From: Aquilaria yunnanensis
Taxonomy: Eukaryota > Streptophyta > Magnoliopsida > Malvales > Thymelaeaceae
Direction: 5' to 3'
Length of the DNA: 64,000 nt
Assembly: GCA_039654915.1 (NCBI GenBank)
Contig: CM077594.1
Location: 86,690,893 to 86,754,892 of the forward strand
Below are positions 44,876 through 56,391 of this stretch, one piece after another. Below the pieces are notes generated by a model. The model saw only the letters and a list, made by a program, of their open reading frames with translations, ran no database searches and was not told the DNA's origin. The position numbers were made by a program, and so were the translations under genes. Each line of letters opens with the position of its first letter. Positions within the stretch are counted from its first letter, which is position 1.

Positions 44876-47800
44876 TCAGAAATAGGAATCCAGGTATGCA
44901 TAAGTATGTCTCCTGTTATACTGCAGCAAGCTCGCGTACGTCCTGTCCCATATTCCTATATACAGAGACTCGTCATCTGGGCTTAGAGATACGCCGGAAA
45001 TCTCACCGAAAAAGTCAATCTCTTGCCGCCTCCTATAGTCTGCAGCTGTACTGTACACATGCACAAAGTCCGCTGGTTCAGCTACCACCATGAACTGACC
45101 ATCGGATGAGAAGCGAATTGACCTTGCAGCACCCAGGTTTCCTTTAAGAGTTACAACTGGTGATGACAGGTTCCTAATATCCCATACACGACATGTTTTA
45201 TCCTGGTTTCCTGTGGCAAAAACACGTCCATCTGGATGCCATGCAGATGCAAAAGAGTAATCACGGTGGCCTTCCACCGTAGCTACAGTCTGGAAACAAA
45301 CACAAAAACATCAGCGGCAATATTCATGAGCAAAACTACCTATTTAAATCAATAAGAGTCTATTTACGTTTAGCTTTCTCCATGTTAGAATCTGTTATCG
45401 GGAAAGATGTATTAAATACAACTTTCAGTGTAACAAATTCTTTCTTTTTTAAAAAACAAAAAAGTTGGGTCTTCTGCTACCATGCACAATGCAATGATCC
45501 TCCTTAAAATGCACTGTGATCACCTTAAACAATTTATCAGCAGTAAGCTTTAACTTCAATAACACACAATCACATTGCTAAAGAATCCTGGGTGTTACCC
45601 TATCTTTCCAAATGGCATATGTTACTTTAACCATATCTAAATACAGATTTGGCAAAAGGCGCAAAAACCTTTTGACTAAACATTACTCTACATAATAACA
45701 ATAAATGTCCATCTGCTAGCTACAACCCCTAACCTGACAAAAATATAAGTATCCTTCAAGAAGGGGAAGGGAGTATAAAAGAAGCTGAAAAAGAAAAAGA
45801 AAAATGAAATGAGAATATCCACTTACTTTCCCACTTTCTGTATCAACAAGCAACCCATGTAAGTGGTCTCCAACAACTGTGATAAGCCTGCGATCAGGGC
45901 TCACTGATGTATGCTGCAGCAGGAAGAAAAAATCTAAGCACCAGCCAAACACAACTTGCTTAAAATTAACAAATGAACAACCAAAGCAGTGACACTCTCT
46001 TGTGCAATTGAAAAATGCAGCACTCAACCATGCATCAGCACTTAGGCTAGGGCTTACATTTACTGGCCATGGGAAACAGAAGTGCTTCAAAAGCTGATAT
46101 CTGTCCATGTCGTACACTCTCACACCACCATCATTATTTGATGCCATAAAATGGACTCCACCCCTGCAGATCAGCTTAAGATATCAGCCCTTGGTTTTCA
46201 GTTTTCTTAAGATAATGAACTTCCTGGGAGAGGTCATGGATAGATCACATTAGAAACAGTTGGGTTACTGGACCCCACTGCATTGTTTAATTTCTTGTAA
46301 AAAGGTTTAAGTATTTACTGAAAAACATCCACTTCAATCACTAGGAGGACCCCATTGGTTAACCAAAACAAAAGAAGAAATAGAAATAAATGAAAATTTT
46401 TATTAGCGTTTTTGTGAACAAATGGGTTTTTGTATTAAGATTTAAGTCAAATTAAAAGTCCATTTGAAGAAATCTAAGAGTTACTTTCACATTTCATATT
46501 TTCTTTTGGAAATCAACTATATATCAAGGCTTCAATAATATAAAGTGACCCCACTGTAAAATTTTTCTAGATCCGTTACTGGGAGAGGTAGTTCAAATAG
46601 GCTGATAACATTACCTCAAACTATCATATATTTCAACAGCATTTGTGATGGCATTGTCATCATAAGTAGTCCGGGTACAGAAGCTCACCCCTTGTCTATC
46701 AAGACGCTGAAGCAAAAATCCAGAAAATATATCCAGTATCAGTAAAAACAGGCCAAGTAAAAGAAATTTATCAGTAAAAGATGCAGATTAAACAAAACAG
46801 CAAATCAGTGATGCCATGGCACACTCACACCAGAAAAAAGAAAAATAAAACATAGAAAAATAGTAAACAGAACACTCTAATAGATGACCACCCCCCCCCC
46901 CCCCCCCCCACAGGGGAATCAAGCCAGGTCACCATGCATAAGTTAACGTGAGCTTATACCTATTCAGATGATCCCACATGAACCCAGAAAATGCACAAAA
47001 ATAATTACCAATTTCTTCATACAATACTTGGGAGCCCAAGATTCCGATTTTTGAGTTTAATTGATAATAATTCATGGGATAATATTACAAATACTACTAG
47101 CAAAATACTCCAAATTAGCTGCATATTAAGATTTCCACATTTCAACGTACTCATTAGCAATATAATTACACAAAAACAACCATTTGCAGCAATTGTTTTT
47201 GCTAAGCATTCAGCTCTGGTCCAAAATTGCACTTAAGATGTACAGTAAACCAAGAATTGAAAACTGTACTCATTCTGTCCTTTTGGGGAACTAGTAAGCT
47301 ATGGATGAAAAAGAGGGCAATAATTAAGAATGCTAATACATTCAATTCATGAGAGCCTCCACCGAATGAATGGACTTGTGACTCATGAAACAACTTTTGG
47401 GACATACCTAAACTTCCAAGCTAGTTTCCACCTTGAACAAGCTTTCGCAGCAAATGAAATTGATAGTTATCAACTAGTAATGCTCACCCATAATCGTGCA
47501 GCTGCAAATATATCACTCACCTTACAAATGAGCTCTCCTTGGAAGCCTCCTGCAACCATAAAGTTATCTTTGACTGCCAGTGTGCTTATTTGTGTTTGCG
47601 TGAATCCTTCCATTAGAGTTCCTGCGTGTTTCTACAGTACCCAATTATCCAAGTTATCAGATAGAAAAAACCACATAAATCTGCCAATACCACATCACCA
47701 AAGAACTCTTGTACCTCTGTGGGAGCTACATGTCCTGCGAAATTAAGGATCTCTGACAAATTGCCAGACAAAGATGACCAATGCATAACCGAATAGTTAG

Positions 47801-49170
47801 AAATAAGATATACATCATGCTTCGAGGTAGCCCAAACCAGGTTTCTGAGCTGCAAATTGAAAGAAGAAAGTTGTAAGCCACTGTTGACGGTTCTAATATG
47901 AAGACTTTTCAAGAGAAAAACTGATAATAGTAAAATAGCAGGCACATTAGAGAAAACAAATAAAATGACGCAGAAAACAGACCAGAAAGCTGATGGGAAA
48001 ATATACAGCAAACCTTGCACCAAAGAAGAACATAGTGATCTTTTCTCGACAGGTTTGAAACATTATGATTCTAAATAGAAGTGATGAAGGAAAAATTATA
48101 ATGACCCAAGTTCAAACCTAGCTTTATACAGTACCACCATTGCGTTGATTGTGGGTACAGCCACTAGTAACCTGTTTGGAAGCATAAATTCTGTTTGAAG
48201 TAACTAAATTAAGGCTTTCAAAGCCCTATCCCGGATTTCTTGCCTGATAATTTACATATATGAAATTAAACCAAATAACTTATCCACACAACAAAAACTG
48301 AAAGCAGGTTCCTGCTATCACACAAATTAAATGCATACAATTCTGTGGGCGAAGAAGATATTCTAATTTTCATTTTTCCTACATATTACAATTACTCGGA
48401 TTGTTCGGAAGCTGTTACCTAAAGCGAAAAAAGAAACATTGAAGGATATGTCTATCCCGAGAATGATGTCAAACATCTAACGATCTGTTATACAAAAGTG
48501 ACAAACGGCTGAAGTTCAGAAAGGTCTATAACTGGCCAAAAGATTCAAGCTGTTGCAACTAAATATTGGAAACCAAGAACCAAAAATAGCAGCTTGAAAA
48601 TGGAAGAACCTGAAAATGAAGGATTGTTGGCTTAACCAATCTTGTGTTGTGGAAAAATTCATAATATCTGCCACCTTTTTCCATCTGTTTGATTTCCTGC
48701 CAAAAAAGGGAACAAAACCATCAGAAGATTCTACCACTTTATCTGCCAGCATTCTTAATGCACACAGATAAAAAGCAAGAAGAGAGCACCTTGTCAACAG
48801 CCTCCCCAGAGAAAGGAATATTCTCATAATTCTTGTACTGTTCAAGTCTGGTTAATCTATATTTTTCCCTTGTTATGTTCAGTCTGTCCCATGGAATTCC
48901 CTGAATATCCTTCCCTTTTCGTGCTTGTGCAGAAGAAGTGTCTGTCACCCTAGTAAGCTGCTCAAATTATTCAAGACCAGTAAGCTTTACATTTCTTGTT
49001 ACCAAACAAGAGAGGGCGAGAGAGCAAAGGGAACATACCAAGTCATATTCATCAGCTTCCATCTCTTCATCAGCTGTGACATAGCTCTCATCAGCCACTT
49101 CATCAACAAAATCAACAATTTCCCTCTCTTCTGCCATGAAATCAAAATCGTCTGGCCGATGGTTGGACAT
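44876..49170 (-). CDS. WD40-repeat protein (C2A9.03-like plant family)
   Basis: Nine coding exons join in consistent phase: 49170-49039, 48957-48790, 48696-48610, 47849-47715, 47631-47521, 46706-46615, 46163-46058, 45913-45827 and 45289-44876. They give 443 residues. An acidic N-terminus (MSNHRPDDFDFMAEEREIVD) is followed by a conserved plant block, GIPWDRLNITREKYRLTRLE, and RYYEFFHNTRLVKPTILHFQ. WD40-like repeats then run to the C-terminus, the clearest being GHRDYSFASAWHPDGRVFA with KTCRVWDIR in the last exon. The family is widely conserved in plants and fungi and annotated only as uncharacterised WD repeat protein C2A9.03-like. A scaffold role is inferred from the fold. The gene appears intact. 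One intron holds a 19-base C run. Confidence 0.88.
46891..46909 (+). repeat. Poly-C tract in a WD40-gene intron
   Basis: Nineteen consecutive C residues, preceded by cca, in the intron between the exons at 47521 and 46706. The exact length may be affected by sequencing. Confidence 0.9.
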
Positions 49171-49284
49171 GCTACTTCTATATCCAACAGCAAATCCTAG
49201 CCCAAACTGGTAACATAAGGAACTCGCACTATAATTTCGTTTCCACCAATTCAGTGACACCTTCCAACTTCCAACTCTAAGACT

Positions 49285-49688
49285 CTGCATGAAGCAAAGA
49301 AAAATGTCAAAGGTCCAGCAACCGAAGCATGAATAATAAATATGAACAACAAATAATAGCTGCCTGAAGCTAGAAAGTAACATAAAGAGCGAATCTCCAC
49401 ATATGGATAGAGAACAGGTCCAGCTTCTTTAATCAGAAAAAATAAACTTCGACGCGCAATTTAATTGAACAATACCTAAACAACCTTAGTAGAAGAAACG
49501 AAACACTTCTAAAGCCTAGCCAACTGACTAAATCAATGTCACAACTGAAGGGAATTTGTACCAAAACCAATGCCCTACTCCGAAAGGTAAATACAGGACA
49601 AAAAGCAGCCACAAAACTCAAACTTTGTAAAACCCCATCTCCGCAAAGAACAAGAGAAGGGAAATAGAACAGAAGGTGGATCGATTAC
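49285..49688 (-). other. Intron in the 5' leader of the WD40 gene
   Basis: On the minus strand, a donor TTTCTCAG|GTAATC (intron starts 49688) and an acceptor TTCATGCAG|AGTCTTAG (exon resumes 49284) bracket a 404-base intron. A non-coding first exon would lie from 49689 to roughly 49800. The coding exon begins 114 bases after the acceptor. Inferred from splice signals only. Confidence 0.5.
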
Positions 49689-49799
49689 CTGAGAAAGGAA
49701 AGAAATTGCCGCAACCGAAGAATGAATTTCTAATCTTTTTTTTATTCTGCGGAAGGGGCTTCTAGATTCTAGTTTCTGTGTGAACAAGTAGGGATAATC

Positions 49800-52700
49800 A
49801 TGAAAGGAGTAATCTTTTCTAGGGGTGTGCTATTGTCGGCCAAGAAACGTCCATTTAATTGATGACGAGTGCACGCAACGCAGTATCTCATGTTTTTGGT
49901 GGTTTCGTACCTTTTTTTCTTATATTTTTTTCTTTTTGAGAGAGAGGGAAGAAACAAGCGAAGGGGGTCTAAGTAAATATATATTAATAATTACTTTTTT
50001 TATTCAAAGTTAGATACGTAAATACGGAGTTTAAGGAGTTATTTGTAGTATAGAGAACATAAAAACAGATTACTTTTTAAAGACTTGAAGGCAACCAAAC
50101 AAATATTTAATTACATTATTTGAGATTTAAAAAAAGTGGGTCTCAAAACTTAGTAGTGGTCAAAGCCGAATGCCCATTTAATCATTTCATCTCACAAAAC
50201 GGTTATTGCTTTGAGTTATATTTTATTTGAATAATTCATTAAGGGAATGAAAGGGAAAGGAAATGGGAGAATGAAGTGTTAAAATTAAAAGAGAACTCAT
50301 CATCTCTTTAATTTAAGAGGATTAAAAATGTGTATGTCATGAGACATGTGGAGGGATTATAGTGGCCCCTCCTCATTCTTCTCACCTTTAGTTTTTTTGA
50401 TTTAATCAAAGAAGAAAGATAAGGTAATTTCCCCTATCCTTTCCCTATTTTCCTGAATCCAACTAAGTTGGACAGTAAATGAAAAAGGCAAAGGGGGAGG
50501 GTGAGAGAGTTAAAAAATTAAAATAAAAAAAAAAAGCAGAAAGAAATAGGATTGACTCGGCAGGTTGGACGTGGGCCTACACAGATTGCACGTAAGTGGC
50601 GGGTCAGATTTGCACCCAGAAAGGAGCATTTCTTCCAATCCGGTTCAGGCCTTGGTCGGTTCAATGGAGTAAATTGCATATTTTGTCTCTAATTTTTTTA
50701 ATTGTCGTAATTACTCCATAATTTTCATTTTTTGCATGACCCTTTATTCAGGATTATAGCATAAAGTTTCCAGCAACATGTAGGGAAAATCTGATGAAAT
50801 ATATTTCTAACAACCCTTAAAACAAACGATTCAACTTACCTACCTTGCATGCATTTATTACTTTATTATAAGACAGGATTTAAGTGCATACCAGACCTAT
50901 TTGATTGTGTGCAGTTGGCATTAGAGCGTAATTGCCAATGAAAGGCATTAATCAATATATTTTTATCCCACTAAATTTAATTACAGGATCCACTCCTCTC
51001 ATTGAGAGAAAATAAATACAGTCAATAATATAATAATGTAGTGAGGTTATTAATCATAACATGTTACAGAAAAAAATTCATAAATTTTCATGCAGATAAA
51101 GTTGAGAAATCTACAAGTGAGTTTTAAACATCATGAACTCGATGTAAGCTTTTGGAAACCATTCTTTTAGATATGACTCTAACTGCTAAGATGTCATCTA
51201 GATAATTAGGAAGGCAATTTTAGAAGCCTAAAACACGTTCATGGCTGATGGTTTTTCAATCATATGTTAGTATATATGAGGTACAAAAAGCCCATGCGTT
51301 GCGGTAGTAATATAATGTCACAATATTAATTAAAAAAAGTAACAAAAATAGTTTGGGGACCAAGAAAGAAAATGTAAAAATTTTAGGCATTAAGAGTTTA
51401 ACAATTGACTTAGGAAAAGTTAATAAAAAAACTCTATTTCACTAAAAAAATAAATAAACCGTGGTGACCAATATTTCAGTTTAGAAAACAATACATCATT
51501 AAAAAAAAAGAACCAAGAGATCAAACAAAAAAACTATAATTAAGTAATTATTAAGTTTAGGGTCCAAAACGTCAAGATGGTCAAACTTAGGATCTAATAT
51601 AGAAAAGGAAATAATATAGGGACTAGAAACACATAACAAAATGAAAGTAAAGGAATAGTGAGACAAGCCCTAAAAAAGCTATTTTCTTTCAAAAATTTCA
51701 CCAATCTTTCAAAAGAAGCAACCCAGTCCAACATTAAAAAAACTGAAAAAAAAAATATCAAGCAATAGAGCAGGCCGTAACCCAGCCTAACACTAAGAGG
51801 CAAAAGTGAAAAATATTGTAGTTTATTATAGAAATGAACTATAACCCAAAATGGTAAATATAATATAGTATAATTATTTCTACACAAAAATAACATATAA
51901 ATCAATAACATTTCCAAGTTATGCCAAATCAGTCACAAATATTTTTTTGGCCGAATTAACTATCAATGTTACTAAATCAGTCCAAATCCACCACTATGTT
52001 TATAAACCTTCAACCACACTATTGTAAATGTCACCACCATCCATAACGTCCCCACTAGTTGTCCCAAATGTCTTCCCTAGCCTTGCACCACTTCTCTTGG
52101 AATTCATGAAACCTAGAAACTCATGTTCTTTGCTCTTGTTCATGCTTGATTTCATGCAGTTCATAAACCTTAACTATTGGCTGAAATTGTAAGATGGGAT
52201 TAACCAAGGTAATAGTATCAAGCAAATATTCACCAATGGTTTGGCTAATCAAGGATCCACTAGAATCCAAGATCGACAGGTTCCAAGTAACATCATTGGA
52301 ACGGTCTTTGCCTAGAGAGATCCTTGTGATCCTTAACCACTCTATTGATGGCAAATAAACACCCTTAGGCCAAATCTCATAGGTGATCCTAAAAAACAAC
52401 AAGAAGCTTGATGGCTTTGGTCTTCTGCTCACTCCTCTGCTTGCAGAGGACACTCTTGAAGGAAGGGAGGGTAGATGTTGTAGATTCAGTGGCCGCAGGT
52501 CTAGGGTTAGCGAAATTGAAGCCTAAAAAGAGTTGCATCAATTGAATAGGTACTTGTCGTCTTCTTCAAGCAGAGGATCCAGAGAAACCTAGGTGGGCTG
52601 GCAAGAGAAGAGAGTGAAAACATAATGATTGTTGAAATGTTACATGCACAAATTTCAGGGGTGCTCGGAGTAAGAGAAAATGTAGGGACTATAGTTGATA

Positions 52701-53515
52701 TTTCATCTTGAGATTCCATTAAACTTAACATTTAAAGTCCCAGAATATTCTTTCTAATTAATGGAGAATATGTGATTTAGGCTGACCTACAAATATTAGT
52801 GATTTATTCCTTATTTTGGCCACATTACTATTTTGCGTGTTTATATTAAATTCAAATTTGTGGCCGGCTTAACATTAAACATATGCCATGGTCTAACTTC
52901 GCTAATGTAGCTAGTTATTGATCTATATATAAACTAATGAGGACTTATGGCTTAGTATGAGCTTGAGAATGGGGACTCTAGGTGACATCAACACTTTAAT
53001 AACCTTGTACTAAAACCTTGGATGCAAAACAATCTTAAGCATTTATATGGAAGGTTCTACTTGATATAATTCTCTTCCTTTCATTTGGTGTCATAGGAAT
53101 AAATAGCCCTTTAATGGTTAATTTTATGTTCCTATTATTTATTAGAGTCTAACACTGTTTTTGAATTATAAAATGTTGTTTGACTCATTTTTAATTAAAA
53201 TAAAACATATTTTATAGAGAAAAAAAACAAATTTGATAGTTTCATGTGGATGCAACACTACCACATTAGCTAGAGGGCATTATTGTATAGCGCAATTGAT
53301 CCAATGACATTATGTGAAAGGTTGTTGATGCATGGACCACAATAATAAGAGCCAACACAAACACATCCAAGTGAGTTGCCTACAATCTATCCCCTCATAT
53401 AAAACATCATGCACGCCAATGGTCATAAAGGTTCTTGTTTTAGATTTTCTAAGAGGCTTGCTTGCAGTTGCCTCCCCTAGAGGCTACATGGCATAAATTT
53501 AATTATTACATGTTT
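49800..53515. other. Intergenic spacer
   Basis: No gene recognised. The first few hundred bases are the promoter side of the WD40 gene. Around 50245-50450 a weak inverted similarity (gaaagggaaaggaaatggg against ccctatcctttccc) suggests a fold-back element. A 110-codon minus-strand open frame at 52121-52453 has no family resemblance I can name. Confidence 0.4.
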
Positions 53516-53527
53516 ACATGCTCCATC

Positions 53528-53556
53528 GCATCTCCTCCTCCTCCTCCTCCTCCTCC
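53528..53556 (+). repeat. (TCC)n microsatellite
   Basis: About nine uninterrupted tcc units. No gene could be tied to it. Confidence 0.85.
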
Positions 53557-53865
53557 ATGATTCCTTTTCCACAAAGAAATCACACTAGCAAAAGAAAGAA
53601 AAATGTTAGCAAATATCTATATCATACTATTCCAGGGACAAACTCAGACTATACCCCAATTTTTTTTTTCCTTTGTATTCTGATTTGTTATTTCAAAACA
53701 CGAAAAAAATTTAATTTTATAACTCACCTTCTGAAAACCAATTTAAGTATCAGTGTATGACAACTTATGAAAAATGGTCAGTTGCAACTTCACAGGTTAG
53801 GTTAAATGGTACTCATACTTGTGCCCCTCAGTTTCATAACCAACTATTACCCCTTTACTTAGAGA

Positions 53866-54490
53866 TGTTCAGTGGGTTGGGTCGAGGCCCGGCTCGGGGT
53901 CAAACCTAGCCCAACCCGGGGAAAGGCACGGGAGTGCTAGGCCGATTATGGGCCTGGGGGAAGAGGAGGTCTTAAGTGAACTTGGCTCGGCCTGGGCCCA
54001 AGCCCAGGCACGGCAGGCCTAGGCTAGGCTGGGCCAGGTTTAACAGGTTAGCCTGAACATTTATTCTTCATTTCTTTCAAAAAAGTGGGCAAATTACACT
54101 TTAAGGCCCTCCAACAACCTTAGCTTACTTTTCAATCTCAAATTACCATTTTCTCTACTCAAACAATTAGTAATAGCTAGTTTTTTAGGCCATTTTTGTC
54201 AACAAAAATGATATCTCTTATAAGTAGATAGGTCAGTTCAATTTTTTTAAGTGTCGTTTGGTGTTTTTCATTAATAAAATATAGCCTAGTTGTGGTGTTC
54301 CTCTATTTAAAAAAATGATAATGTAAAACTAATTAAATAAATTTTATTTTTTAAAAAAACAAGGCCCAGCGCAAGCCCGCAATCAGCTCGACCCAGACTC
54401 GGGTCAGGCCCAGCACGGCCTAGCCTGCCTTCAAGCGTGCTGTGCCCGGGCCTCACCAACCCAGGCCCTTACTTGCTGGACGTAACAAGT
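53866..54490. mobile_element. Non-autonomous hAT-like element
   Basis: GC-rich ends flank an AT-rich core. The left end reads tagagatgttcagtgggttg and goes on with ggcccggctcgggg phrases. The right end (about 54360-54480) has the same kind of phrases in the other orientation. The left terminus resembles the tagaggtgaacaatggg end of the hAT relic at 44530. No coding capacity, and the right end is not fixed precisely. Confidence 0.55.
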
Positions 54491-54720
54491 GTCATATGTT
54501 ATTCAACCAAAAAAAAAATTTGCCAAGGGCCTTGAAGTCCTCTTTCACTTCTTATTGCCACCATGGTAGGTTTAGATCCATAATTTGAACCAGCTGGAGT
54601 TGTAATTATAGGCTTAAGGCAAGCCCAAGAGAGTTTGTGACCAGAAGTAATGAAGGGAAACTCTTACCTTTAAATGTAAAGTACCATTGCAAATAAAATT
54701 AAGGATACTGTAGAAAACTT
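54491..54720. other. Spacer between two repeat elements
   Basis: No gene or repeat recognised. Confidence 0.35.
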
Positions 54721-54722
54721 AT

Positions 54723-55565
54723 AGCATTTCCAACAGTTTCTCCAAATTTTCTATAAGATGGGGAAGCAAAAAGTAAAATCCCTATAATTGTTTTGCTCAA
54801 ACTCCAACAACTTCCCTATTTTCTAGAATTTTGTATTTATTACATAGCAATTAAATATTATGGATTTAAAGCAAATTCAAATTAATGACTAGATTAATTA
54901 TTGTATAGTTAAATATTATTAAAAATGTAAAAAAATTACTCCTTCCATTTTACAAAGAATGACTCTTTGACTTTTTTTACTAAAATTTGACTTACATGTA
55001 TTTATATTAATTTATATTATAAAAAATTTTAAAAATTATGTTTATAAAATAGAATCTTTAGGTTCAATTTTCATAAAAAAAATATAATTCTATAAAAAAT
55101 TTTGAAAAAAAATATATGAAATAATTGTTGATAATTAAATATTGTGCAAAATATAAAAATTTACTACCTTTGTTTCACAAAAAATGACTATTTTAACTTT
55201 TTTAACTAAAATCTGACTTAAAAATATTCATATTAATTTCTACTATAATTTTTTTAAAAAAAAAATTTATAAAATAGAGTCTTTAAGATGCTATTTTCAT
55301 ATAAAAATTTTTGAAGAAAATAAAATTATAAATTAATTGTTGTGAATAATAAATAAAATAATCTTTACGAGAAATAGAATATTATTTTTCATTCCCCAAA
55401 AATTTTTAGAGTTTCTGCAGAAATAGGGAATGAGATCTTCTCTTTCATCTCATTCCTCATTTTAAAGAATAGGATGGAGAAACTGTTGGAGTAAAAAATG
55501 ACTTTATATTCCCTAAAATTGAGAAAAACTGTAAAATGGAAAAACGGTTGGAGATACTCTTAAGT
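54723..55565. mobile_element. MITE-like element with TTA target sites and nested MITE fragments
   Basis: The left end reads agcatttccaacagtttctc and the right end in reverse is agagtatctccaaccgtttt. TTA lies just outside each end (left actta, right cttaag read inward), which suits a PIF/Harbinger-type MITE. Further copies of aactgttgga occur near the right end (about 55481-55490). The middle holds two left-half-like pieces of a Stowaway-type element, starting ctccttccattttacaaaga (about 54941) and ctacctttgtttcacaaaaa (about 55166). Confidence 0.5.
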
Positions 55566-55569
55566 TACG

Positions 55570-56391
55570 TTCATATTACTTTTGAAGACCTTCTATAAGC
55601 TCCTTTTAGCATCAGAGGATTTTCCGGGATGCAACTCTAGAGACTGCAGGTTTTATTCACCTTCTCCCATCTTTCGAACCCATTAGTCTCAGTTGGATAT
55701 CACTTACATTCTTCCTCCTGGATCTTTCACTTTGTTGTCGCTTTCACCATATTTATATTGAAATAAATAAATAACAATAAGTTCCCACACATCTCCATCG
55801 CCATCTTCAACCCACGTAATGACAAAAAAGAGTGATGACTCTAGTTATTTGTTGGACGAATTTCTTATAGGCTTAGGAGTTACTTGCCATTATATTATCG
55901 ACGATTCAACTAATGCCACGACTCAATCTACCTCCAATATGTCCCCAGCTGCGGTCAAATCTGCCCTTTAACATGTCATGTCCAGCAGAGACTAAGCGCT
56001 GCCGTAGCCAATAGAAAACCTGATCACTTCAAATGTTTGACAGATCTTTCTCCAGATTCTACCTTGTAGCCTTCCATTTGACATATTTCTGAGGTACTAA
56101 ACCATACAAATTATTGATAACTCCATACAAATTACTGATAACTTAAAAATCACAAACAAATCGTTTCCTCGAGTTTGAGAAAAATGGCAAATCAACCTTG
56201 TACACAAGGTCTTCATTATATGTGATAGGGCTGGCATAATAATTCAGTAAGAAAATTCTCTAACCGTAGGCCAGACAAGGAGTCTGTTCTATAGTTGATC
56301 TCATGGCTGCTGAAAACTAACCTTTTCTGAAGGCAACAATATTCCCAGTCTTTTGCAGCAGTACGTGAAAGCACTACGAGTGCTTACGCAT
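55570..56391. other. Spacer and 3' flank of FAN1
   Basis: No gene seen. It should contain the FAN1 3' UTR next to 56391. A phrase such as ttgataactccatacaaatt is tandemly repeated near 56113-56140. Confidence 0.4.

Noticed and set aside
50245..50470. Fold-back MITE with gaaagggaaagg / cctttccctatt arms
   Set aside because: The arms match only in low-complexity purine/pyrimidine phrases and no target duplication was found, so I mention it only in the spacer description.
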